Source of the DNA: JAZFYD01 sp036443405
GTDB lineage: Bacteria > Planctomycetota > PLA2
NCBI GenBank assembly: GCA_036443405.1
Contig: JAZFYD010000013.1
Span: 1 to 11,096 of the forward strand
Length of the DNA stretch: 11,096 nucleotides
Reading direction: 5' to 3'
The translations under genes were made by a program, and so were the position numbers. This document shows positions 1-6,091 of this stretch, in pieces (position 1 is the first letter of the stretch; each line of letters begins with the position of its first letter). The notes below the pieces were generated by a model. It had not been told where the DNA came from. It ran no database searches and was given only the letters and a program-made list of their open reading frames with translations.

Positions 1-239
1 AAACAGTCGTTGGCTCGGCTGACGACGGTGGCCAGCAGCTCGCGCTCGCGGCGCGACAGCGGTGACGGGCCGCGCATGATCTTGATGTAGAGCGCCATCG
101 ACGATTCGAGCACCGCCGGATTCGGGCTCATCGTGCGCACGATGTTGTAGACCCTGCCCGCGCGGCCGATCGCCGCGTCGAACATCGTCTTCAGCGATCC
201 CTCGGCTTCGTCGTCGGGTACGAGCTTGATGTACGCCAT
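1..239 (-). CDS. Carboxymuconolactone decarboxylase / AhpD-like (peroxidase-related) protein, partial (3' part outside window)
   Basis: Translating the minus strand from the ATG at 239 gives 79 uninterrupted residues that run off the window edge. The protein begins MAYIKLVPDDEAEG and, at residues 61-79, reads LSRREREL followed by LATVVSRANDC. That pattern, with Leu-Ser then Arg-Glu-x-Glu and [VS]-S-x-x-N-x-C, is the approach to the catalytic Cys-x-x-Cys of the AhpD/carboxymuconolactone decarboxylase superfamily, in particular the peroxidase-related branch. The second cysteine would lie just beyond base 1, so the active site cannot be confirmed. Family members are small, all-helical, cytoplasmic thiol enzymes, often linked to peroxide handling; the substrate cannot be inferred here. 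The gene starts 36 bases after the stop of the secreted protein upstream on the same strand, so cotranscription is possible. I see no Shine-Dalgarno motif before this ATG. Confidence 0.75.
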   Translation of the reverse strand, partial: MAYIKLVPDDEAEGSLKTMFDAAIGRAGRVYNIVRTMSPNPAVLESSMALYIKIMRGPSPLSRRERELLATVVSRANDC

Positions 240-275
240 GCCCGAGATGCTACGCGGAGCGCGGGGTGTCGGCGC

Positions 276-1298
276 CTACTTCTTCGGCGCCTTCAAGGAC
301 TTCAACATGCCCTTGAAGAGCTTCTTGTGCAGCTTCAGTTCGCGCTCGTCGCAGTAGAGGCAGATCACGACCGAGAAGCCGCCGCGTAACTTGGTGCCGA
401 ACGCCTCCATCACCCGCACGAAACCCTCCTTGGTTTCGCCCATCGCTTTCAACGAGCGGCCCTTGAACTCTCCGGCGCGGGCATTCTTCGACTTCGGGCG
501 GCCAAGCGGTTTGGCGATGTCACCCTTCACGAGATCCCAACGCGAACTGACGAGTTTCTCGAGATCGGCGCCGCTCACGGGCCCGCCGGGGACTTCATAC
601 CTGGCCCGCGCGTTGAACGCATACAACGTGATACGTCCCGCCTCACGTTTGGGCGTGTAGCCCTCCATCGTCTTTCGGTATATCCACTGCACCTCCGGGC
701 GGCGACGGCGAGGCTTCAGCTCCTTCTTGACATAGCCCTCGGGGATCTTGAACGTGGCCGCACGACCAATCGCGACCGGCTGCGCCTGCCACTTCACTTC
801 GGACTTGGGACCCGTGTACGCGAACCCAGCGAGCACGGTGTCGATGTAGGGCTGCGCCTCGACGCCCGGATTCACACTGAACGCGATGTTGTAGAGCATC
901 TCGTTCTCCGGAACACGAATGCGGTAAACCACAATCGGCCGCGGCCCGGCGGCATCGCCCTGGTAGCTGTACTCGGCGCGGTACGCCGAGTACTTACCGG
1001 CGCGCGCCGTCTTCACCTTGGCGTCGAAGCCCGCCGCCTTCAACGTGGCGGTCCAGCGTTTCGCGAGTGTCTTCTCGGCGTAGAGAAACGGCTCGCGCGT
1101 CACGCGAAAGCCCATGCCGTCGCCCTTGCTGACCATGCGCAAGAGGTCGTGCTCCGACATCCAGTTCTCCGGCGTACCGATGCGGAAATTCAAGCCCTTG
1201 CACGTGTACGTCGGCCCAGCCGGGATCTTGGGCGGCTTCTCGGCGAAGCCTGCGGCTGCCAAGGTCAGCAGCACGGCCACACGGGTCGTTCCTCTCAT
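276..1298 (-). CDS. Secreted protein of unknown function with two similar domains
   Basis: This 340-residue protein is not one I recognise. I start it at the ATG at 1298 because residues 1-19 (MRGTTRVAVLL, then small residues ending FAE) then form a tidy signal peptide; a TTG at 1325 in the same frame would add nine residues and spoil it. The mature part is lysine- and arginine-rich. Roughly residues 35-161 and 179-336 look like two copies of one alpha/beta domain. Each begins with an [FT]FxIPE-like or FRIGTPE strand, has an Ala-Arg-Ala-Gly turn (ARAGKYSAY versus ARAGEFKGR) mid-domain, and ends in a hydrophobic strand followed by a helix (YIDTVLAGFAY versus LHKKLFKGMLKSL). The layout recalls PsbP/DcrB-like secreted domains, but that is a fold guess. 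It lies 45 bases after the permease gene on the same strand and may share its transcript. No catalytic motif is visible. Confidence 0.8.
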   Translation of the reverse strand: MRGTTRVAVLLTLAAAGFAEKPPKIPAGPTYTCKGLNFRIGTPENWMSEHDLLRMVSKGDGMGFRVTREPFLYAEKTLAKRWTATLKAAGFDAKVKTARAGKYSAYRAEYSYQGDAAGPRPIVVYRIRVPENEMLYNIAFSVNPGVEAQPYIDTVLAGFAYTGPKSEVKWQAQPVAIGRAATFKIPEGYVKKELKPRRRRPEVQWIYRKTMEGYTPKREAGRITLYAFNARARYEVPGGPVSGADLEKLVSSRWDLVKGDIAKPLGRPKSKNARAGEFKGRSLKAMGETKEGFVRVMEAFGTKLRGGFSVVICLYCDERELKLHKKLFKGMLKSLKAPKK

Positions 1299-1343
1299 CC
1301 CCAAGAAGGTACCCGACAGGCGCAAGGACGGGAGATGTCGCAG

Positions 1344-2315
1344 CTAACCGAAGATGCGGCGCTTCTCGCGCAGCAGGAGGATCAGGAAAAACGGCCCGCC
1401 AAGAAGGTGGGTCAGGACGCCGACGGGAAGCCGCGGCGCGGCGAGGAGATTCGTGGCTCCGTCGCAGAGCACCAGAAAACCGGCGCCGCAAAGCGCCGAC
1501 GCGGGCAGGAGGAGGCGGTTGTCGACCGCGCCGAGCAATCGCAGAGTGTGCGGCACCAGAAGCCCGATGAATCCGATCGGCCCCACAAACGCGACGATGA
1601 CGCCGACCAGACAGGACGCGGTCAGGTACGCGCGACGCACCACACGGGGCACATCGACGCCGACGCCGAGGGCCGCCTCCTCGCCGCCGCTCAACGCGTT
1701 GAACGCGCGACCGGCGGGCAGCAATAGGACGAGACTCACCGCGAGCACCGCTCCGGACACCGCCGCGGCGTGATACCCCTCGCCCTGTTCGAGACTGCCC
1801 ACGAGCCAGCGCAGGATGCGCGACGCATCGTCCGGCGTCGCCTGATACTGAATCGCGAGAATCATCGCGGAAAAGAGATAGGTCAACGCGACACCGGCTA
1901 ACAAAAGCGTGTGCGGTGGCAGCCGGCCGCGCACCTTCGCCGCGCGATACGTGATGCCGATGACGAGCAGCGCGCCCGCCACACCAACGAGCGGCCGGCC
2001 GATGAACGGGGGCAGCACGAGATGCAGCGACAGGACGATGGAAAGGACCACGCCGAGCGCGGCGCCGCTGGAGACGCCGAGGGTGTAGGGCGTCGCGAGC
2101 GGGTTTTTCAAAATTGCCTGCAGTACGACGCCGGCGATGCCGAGGCTCGCACCGCAAACGAGACCGAGCAGCGCGCGCGGCAGTCTGAGTTCCGTGAAGA
2201 TGAAGCGGTGATCCGGATCGGAGAGGTCCAGGGACTCACCGAGAAACGGCGCCACAATCGCGCTCGAAACGCAAAACAGCGCGCAGAGAAGGAGGAACCG
2301 TCGCGGGCGCTTCAT
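1344..2315 (-). CDS. btuC: FecCD/BtuC-family ABC transporter permease
   Basis: This 323-residue integral membrane protein has the expected length of a BtuC/FecD/FhuB-half permease, which forms the inner-membrane channel for vitamin B12, haem or ferric siderophores. Family signatures are clear: RLPRALLG at 44-51, QAILKNPLATPYTLG at 66-80 followed by VSSGAALG, GPIGFIGLLVPH at 245-256 and LPVGVLTHLLGGPFF at 296-310. Many hydrophobic segments are visible, starting with residues 7-24. The SGGEEAALGVGVD stretch at 209-221 is the cytoplasmic coupling loop that contacts the ATPase. The reading frame is open far upstream, but the ATG at 2315 gives the family N-terminus and shares one base with the ATPase stop (TGATG), so translation is probably coupled. 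The symbol rests on the BtuF-like partner; fecD or hmuU would be equally valid on this sequence alone. Confidence 0.92.
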   Translation of the reverse strand: MKRPRRFLLLCALFCVSSAIVAPFLGESLDLSDPDHRFIFTELRLPRALLGLVCGASLGIAGVVLQAILKNPLATPYTLGVSSGAALGVVLSIVLSLHLVLPPFIGRPLVGVAGALLVIGITYRAAKVRGRLPPHTLLLAGVALTYLFSAMILAIQYQATPDDASRILRWLVGSLEQGEGYHAAAVSGAVLAVSLVLLLPAGRAFNALSGGEEAALGVGVDVPRVVRRAYLTASCLVGVIVAFVGPIGFIGLLVPHTLRLLGAVDNRLLLPASALCGAGFLVLCDGATNLLAAPRLPVGVLTHLLGGPFFLILLLREKRRIFG

Positions 2316-3073
2316 CAAAATTCCGGAATCACGTGCAGTCGGTCGCCTTCCATGCGGACCTCGGCGCGCACGCCGAACACGTCGGCCAAGAACTCCTCGG
2401 TGATCACGTCGCGCGGCGGGCCGTCGGCGACCACACGCCCGTAATCGAGCGCGATCAGCCGTTCGCAATACGCCGCGGCGGCATCGAGATCGTGCGTCGC
2501 CATGACAAGCGTCCCGCCGGTCTTGGCCAGAACGCGCAGCACGGCCTGGCGGTGGCGAAGGTCCAACGCCGTCGTCGGTTCGTCGAGCAAAAGCGCGGGG
2601 GCGGATTGGGCGAGCGAGCGAGCGAGAATCGCCCGGCGCCGCTCGCCGCCGCTCAACTCCGTGATCGGGCGCGAGCGCAGCTCCTGGAGTCCGACCGCAG
2701 CGATGGCGCGGGTAACCGCCGCCTTGTCTTCCTCGCTCTCTCCGAGAACGGACGACGCATGCGCGTAACGGCCGCACGCGACCACACCCTCGACGGTGAA
2801 CGGAAACTCCCACGTCTCCTCCTGCGGCACGAACGCCACCGCGCGCGCGATCGCCTCACGCGACATGGCGGCGACGTCGACGCTGCCCAGGAGGACGCGA
2901 CCGGTGCGTGTCGGCAACACACCGGCGACCACGCGCAGCAACGTCGTCTTGCCGCTGCCGTTGGGGCCGATCAGCCCGACGCGCATGCCCGGCTCGATCA
3001 CGAGATCGAGGGGCTCCAACACGGTGCTCTCGCGATAACCCGCGGAGACGCCCGCGAACTCAATCCTCGCCAT
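2315..3073 (-). CDS. btuD: ABC transporter ATP-binding protein (BtuD/FecE/HmuV type)
   Basis: This 252-residue cytoplasmic ATPase powers the importer encoded with it. All nucleotide-binding motifs are present in order: Walker A GPNGSGKTT at 36-44, Q-loop glutamine in VPQEE at about 84, signature LSGGERRR at 140-147, Walker B ALLLDEP at 160-166, D-loop ALD at 169-171 and switch histidine in MATHDLD at 194. The length and the short C-terminus are typical of the BtuD/FecE/HmuV class that pairs with FecCD permeases. The ATG at 3073 lies inside the end of the binding-protein gene (14-base overlap), and the stop overlaps the permease start by one base, so the three genes form a tight, probably translationally coupled unit. 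A run of four CGAG units at 2611-2626 falls within the codons just after the signature motif. The substrate is not readable from the ATPase. Confidence 0.95.
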   Translation of the reverse strand: MARIEFAGVSAGYRESTVLEPLDLVIEPGMRVGLIGPNGSGKTTLLRVVAGVLPTRTGRVLLGSVDVAAMSREAIARAVAFVPQEETWEFPFTVEGVVACGRYAHASSVLGESEEDKAAVTRAIAAVGLQELRSRPITELSGGERRRAILARSLAQSAPALLLDEPTTALDLRHRQAVLRVLAKTGGTLVMATHDLDAAAAYCERLIALDYGRVVADGPPRDVITEEFLADVFGVRAEVRMEGDRLHVIPEF

Positions 3074-3905
3074 GGATCATCTTCGCGAGGCGCGCGAGCC
3101 CGGCAGGCAGTCGCGGACCGGGAATCAGAAGATCACGATCGAACACGGCGTGGATCTTGCCATCGCGAACGGCCGGCACCGGCTTCAGCCGCGACCACGC
3201 TGCTCTCACGGCCGCGATGTTCTTCTCCGCCGGAAGGTTGTCGATGATCACCTCGGGCTTTCTGCGAACGAGGTCGGCGAGGGAAACGTCGGGATACGGT
3301 TGATCGAGATCCGCGAGCACGTTGCGCCCCCCGGCCAGCGTGACCAACTCGTCCAAAAACGTGTTCGGCCCCGCCGCGCGGACGTTGGCCGCCGCGCCCT
3401 GGTCGCGCCCGAACACGAACAGAACACACGGACGTCTCTTGCCCGCCACCGAGGCGCGCACGGCCTCGAGGTCCCGATCGAACCGGGCGTTGATCTCGCC
3501 GGCCTTCTCCGAAGCGTCGAGCAACTCACCGATCTCCGTGATCGCGCGCTGCACGTCCGCAATCGTCTCGCTCGGAATCGCCACGACACGCACGCCGGCC
3601 GCCTCGAGCTGCGTGCGCAGCGCGTCGTTCTCCGCGCGGCCCTTTTGCCGGAGCACGACATCGGGGCTCAACCGGATCACGGACTCGATCGGCGGCCGCC
3701 ACGGAAGCCGGGCCACATCACTGCGGCCCGGGCGCCCGGCCTCGGTACAGCCGACCAGCGTGTCCGCACGCTGAAGCGCCACTACGATTTCCGTAAAAGA
3801 CGGTAGCAACGAGACAACACGCCGGATCTCGGCGGACGGCTCGCGCGGAGTCGCGTCGGAACAGGCGCAGAGCGCGCAAAAAATGGGGATCCACGCACGG
3901 AACAT
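3060..3905 (-). CDS. btuF: BtuF-like periplasmic cobalamin/metal-chelate-binding lipoprotein
   Basis: This 281-residue protein is the solute-binding component of the adjacent importer. I chose the ATG at 3905, well inside a longer open frame, because it gives a short lipoprotein signal: MFRAWIPIFCA then LCAC, with Cys15 as the likely lipidation site. The first domain carries the family motif RRVVSLLPSFTEIVVAL followed by LVGCTE, then IESVIRLSPDVVL. The second lobe has LAGGRNVLAD, DVSLADLVRRKPEVII, and an end pattern of W-x-x-LKPVPAVRDGKIHAV and IPGPRLPAGLARLA. The closing PGPRL-x-x-GL pattern and the SLLPSFTE block are those I associate with BtuF-type cobalamin-binding proteins, though haem and siderophore binders are close relatives. 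The gene diverges from the nucleotidyltransferase at 3945. No B12 riboswitch could fit in the short leader, so regulation is not visible. Confidence 0.85.
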   Translation of the reverse strand: MFRAWIPIFCALCACSDATPREPSAEIRRVVSLLPSFTEIVVALQRADTLVGCTEAGRPGRSDVARLPWRPPIESVIRLSPDVVLRQKGRAENDALRTQLEAAGVRVVAIPSETIADVQRAITEIGELLDASEKAGEINARFDRDLEAVRASVAGKRRPCVLFVFGRDQGAAANVRAAGPNTFLDELVTLAGGRNVLADLDQPYPDVSLADLVRRKPEVIIDNLPAEKNIAAVRAAWSRLKPVPAVRDGKIHAVFDRDLLIPGPRLPAGLARLAKMIHGED

Positions 3906-3944
3906 GAGGGCCCGAAAGCGTAACGCATCGTGCGAACCTGCATA
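3906..3944. promoter_or_regulatory. Short divergent intergenic region (presumed promoter zone, no motif recognised)
   Basis: The btuF-like gene (leftward) and the nucleotidyltransferase gene (rightward) start only about 39 bases apart, or 24 if the rightward gene uses the GTG at 3930. Promoters for both must lie here or reach into the coding regions. I cannot pick out convincing -35/-10 pairs, an operator palindrome or a Shine-Dalgarno motif for either start. The entry records the layout rather than a demonstrated promoter. Confidence 0.3.
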
Positions 3945-4559
3945 ATGACCATGATGCCGGTCGCGGGAATCCTGCTCGGCCTCGGCGAGGGCCGACGTTT
4001 CGGCGGGGACAAGCTCTCCGCGGAGATCGATGGGAGTCGCCTCGTCGACATCGCGTGCCGCCACTTCCTCGAGGGGGGCCTCGATCCGGTGGTGTTCGTG
4101 GGGGTAACCGAACCGGCCGACCCGCGCGTCGTGCGCGTGACACCGGCCACGCCGACGAGCGCGATGATCGAGTCGCTGCGCCTCGGCCTCGAGGCCCTTC
4201 GGGCGCGCGGCGCAGGCGCGTTTGCGTTCGCTCCCGCCGACATGCCCGCGCTGACGCCAGCCCTCGTGCGCACGCTGCTCGCCGCCTTTGAAAACGGCGG
4301 GCACGAGTTTCTCGTTCCTTCGTTCGAGTTTCGGCGCGGCCATCCCGCGTTCGCGCGCGACGCGACCGCGTTTTTCTCCAACGGCGATTCGGGTGGCGCC
4401 CGCGAGATTTGGAAAGCCGCCGGGGCGCGCCTGCACCACGAGGTGGTCGCGACCTCGGACATCCTCTTCGACATCGACGTGCCGGAGGATCTGGCGGCAG
4501 CCGGCAGCCCCGAGTCGCGCCGCGCACGGCTTGTCGAACGAGGTGATTTGGACGCGTAG
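3945..4559 (+). CDS. MobA/MocA-like nucleotidyltransferase (NTP_transf_3 family)
   Basis: This protein of about 204 residues transfers a nucleotide from an NTP to an acceptor; relatives include MobA (GTP to molybdopterin), MocA (CTP to molybdopterin) and CobY (GTP to adenosylcobinamide phosphate). The N-terminal nucleotide loop is GILLGLGEGRRFGGDK at 8-23, matching the LxAGxGxRxGxxK pattern except that Gly-Leu replaces the usual Ala-Ala. The metal-binding Asp is in APADMPALTP at 96-105. RRGHPAF at 130-136, GDSGGARE at 147-154 and ILFDIDVPEDL at 173-183 fit the MocA-like subgroup best. Start choice is uncertain: GTG at 3930 and ATGs at 3945, 3951 and 3954 are all in frame, with no clear ribosome-binding site. 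The next gene begins 23 bases downstream, so the two are probably cotranscribed. The acceptor is unknown; no other molybdenum gene is in view. Confidence 0.82.
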   Translation: MTMMPVAGILLGLGEGRRFGGDKLSAEIDGSRLVDIACRHFLEGGLDPVVFVGVTEPADPRVVRVTPATPTSAMIESLRLGLEALRARGAGAFAFAPADMPALTPALVRTLLAAFENGGHEFLVPSFEFRRGHPAFARDATAFFSNGDSGGAREIWKAAGARLHHEVVATSDILFDIDVPEDLAAAGSPESRRARLVERGDLDA

Positions 4560-4570
4560 GCCCCTCGCGT

Positions 4571-4578
4571 AAGGTAGG
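4571..4578 (+). promoter_or_regulatory. Ribosome binding site of the M20 dipeptidase gene
   Basis: AAGGTAGG lies just before the ATG at 4583, with the AAGG core eight bases upstream of it. It is one of the few recognisable Shine-Dalgarno-like motifs in the window and supports that start. Confidence 0.5.
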
Positions 4579-4582
4579 CCGC

Positions 4583-5938
4583 ATGCAAGCCGCCCTCACG
4601 TACCTCGACCAAAACCGCGACCGGTTCTTGGAACTCCTGTTCGAGTACCTACGCATCCCGTCGATCTCGGCGCAGAAGGAACATGAGCCCGACGTGCGGC
4701 GTTCGGCGGAGTTTGCGCAGGCGGCGCTTCGGGCGGCGGGCTGCGAAACGGGGATCTTCGAAGGCGACGGGCTGCCGACGGTTCATGGCTCGTTCGGCTC
4801 GGACGCCGCGAAGCCGACGCTTTTGGTGTACGGGCATCACGACGTGCAGCCGCCCGAGCCGTTGGAGCTATGGGAGACGCCGGCGTTCGAGCCGACGGTC
4901 GTGGACGGTGAGATCCGCGCGCGGGGGTGCGCCGACGACAAGGGGCCGTCGCTGGCGACCGTTCTTGCGCTCGAGTGCCTCGTGAAAGCGGGCGTCGATC
5001 TGCCCGTGAACCTCCGGTTCATCATCGAGGGCGAGGAGGAGGTCGGCGGGCCGGTCGTGGAGCAGTACCTGCGCGCGAACCAGGACGCGCTCGCGGCGGA
5101 CGCGCTCGTGATCGCGGACACGTGCGGCAACGCGCGCGGCGTTCCTGCGCTCTGCTACGGACTGCGCGGGATCGCGACGATGCAGGTCGAAGTGACCGGG
5201 CCGGCGCGCGATCTGCACTCGGGCACCTACGGCGGCACCGTAGCCAATCCGGTGACCGCGCTGGCGCGGCTCGTGGCGACGCTGCACGACGAAAACGGGC
5301 GCGTTACGGTCGACGGTTTCTACGACAGCATCGAGGACCTCGGCGAAGCCGAGCAAGAGCGGGCCGCGGCGCTCCCGTTCGACGAAGCGGCGCACCTCGC
5401 GGAGACGGGTTCGCCGGCGCTGTTCGGCGAGGCTGGGCAGACCACGCTTCAGCGCAAGACCGCGCGGCCGACGTGCGAGATCAACGGCCTTTGGGGCGGT
5501 TACACCGGCGAGGGCATGAAGACGATCGTGCCGGCCAAGGCCAACTGCAAGATCAGCTGCCGTCTGGTGCCCGGCCAGGATCCCGAACGGATCGCCGAGG
5601 CGATGACGAAGCACCTCGAAACGCACTGCCCCGAGGGCGTGCAGATCACGGTGACCCAGGACGAGCGGGCGCGGGCGGTCTACACGGATCCGGCGACGCC
5701 GTGGGCGACACGCGCGTGCGCGGCGATGGAGCGCGCTTTCGGGGTCCCGCCGGCGCTGTCGCGCGAGGGCGGCTCGATTCCGATCGTCAACGTGTTCCAG
5801 GAGGTGCTCGGCGTGCAGCCGATCCTGCTCGGCACCTACACACCCGGCGAACGTGCGCACAGCCCGAATGAGCGCTACCCGGTCGAGGACTTCTTCGCCG
5901 GAATCCGCACGTGCATCGAGCTGTTTGGCACGGCGTAG
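4583..5938 (+). CDS. M20-family metallodipeptidase
   Basis: This 451-residue cytoplasmic enzyme belongs to the M20 zinc/manganese peptidases, closest in motif style to the dipeptidases of the PepV/CNDP (carnosinase) group, which hydrolyse dipeptides or short N-acyl amino acids. The di-metal site is complete: His85 and Asp87 in YGHHDVQP, bridging Asp118 in RGCADDKGP, catalytic and ligand glutamates Glu152-Glu153 in IEGEEEVGG, Asp179 in VIADT, and the C-terminal histidine in ERAHSPNERY near residue 425. The middle segment (from about residue 190) with LHSGTYGG and NPVTALARL is the lid/dimerisation domain. The length is normal for the group. The ATG at 4583 has an upstream AAGG. It lies 23 bases after the nucleotidyltransferase gene and ends facing a convergent gene. 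The exact substrate cannot be read from sequence. Confidence 0.95.
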   Translation: MQAALTYLDQNRDRFLELLFEYLRIPSISAQKEHEPDVRRSAEFAQAALRAAGCETGIFEGDGLPTVHGSFGSDAAKPTLLVYGHHDVQPPEPLELWETPAFEPTVVDGEIRARGCADDKGPSLATVLALECLVKAGVDLPVNLRFIIEGEEEVGGPVVEQYLRANQDALAADALVIADTCGNARGVPALCYGLRGIATMQVEVTGPARDLHSGTYGGTVANPVTALARLVATLHDENGRVTVDGFYDSIEDLGEAEQERAAALPFDEAAHLAETGSPALFGEAGQTTLQRKTARPTCEINGLWGGYTGEGMKTIVPAKANCKISCRLVPGQDPERIAEAMTKHLETHCPEGVQITVTQDERARAVYTDPATPWATRACAAMERAFGVPPALSREGGSIPIVNVFQEVLGVQPILLGTYTPGERAHSPNERYPVEDFFAGIRTCIELFGTA

Positions 5939-5948
5939 CCGCCCCAAA

Positions 5949-6081
5949 CCCCTTGCCCTTGTCCTTGACCCTTCGCACTTGGCCCTTTTCCTAGTTCCTT
6001 CTCCTCGGCCCTTCGATGGGAAAGGACGAAGGGAGACAGGAAAAGTTCAAAGGGACGAGGGTCTAGGACAAGGGCAAGGGG
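5949..6081. repeat. Intergenic pyrimidine/purine inverted-repeat element; likely bidirectional terminator or dispersed repeat
   Basis: Between two convergent stop codons lies a 133-base element with no coding potential. The outer arms are a perfect 17-base inverted repeat: CCCCTTGCCCTTGTCCT at 5949-5965 and AGGACAAGGGCAAGGGG at 6065-6081. With one mismatch and one indel the pairing continues to about 5975 and 6056. Further partial pairing is visible between 5985-5992 (CTTTTCCT) and 6038-6045 (AGGAAAAG), and between 6009-6015 (CCCTTCG) and 6027-6033 (CGAAGGG) around an 11-base loop. The left half is about four-fifths pyrimidine and the right half about four-fifths purine. Within the left half, CTT-type units recur every six or seven bases. 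A bidirectional terminator is the simplest role; membership in a repeat family scattered through the genome is the main alternative. Confidence 0.75.
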
Positions 6082-6091
6082 GAGCCCCCCC

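Noticed and set aside
271..291. Two GGCGCC palindromes nine bases apart around the stop of the first secreted protein, a possible terminator
   Set aside because: The stem is only six bases, overlaps the coding end and has no following U-run. GGCGCC is common in DNA this GC-rich.
2611..2626. Four tandem CGAG units inside the ATPase gene, a possible phase-variation tract
   Set aside because: Four units is short, and the codons (Leu-Ala-Arg-Ser-Leu) are the normal family sequence just after the ABC signature, so constraint on the protein explains it.
2316..2813. Upstream extension of the permease frame to 2813
   Set aside because: It is antisense-free but out-of-frame shadow of the ATPase gene; the real permease N-terminus begins at the ATG overlapping the ATPase stop.
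3906..4439. Upstream extension of the btuF-like frame to 4439
   Set aside because: The extra 178 residues are low-complexity Arg/Ala-rich antisense of the nucleotidyltransferase gene, and the lipoprotein signal starts cleanly at 3905.
4868..5947. A 359-codon open frame on the minus strand, antisense to the M20 dipeptidase
   Set aside because: It has the same shadow-frame composition, and the sense strand carries every M20 active-site motif.
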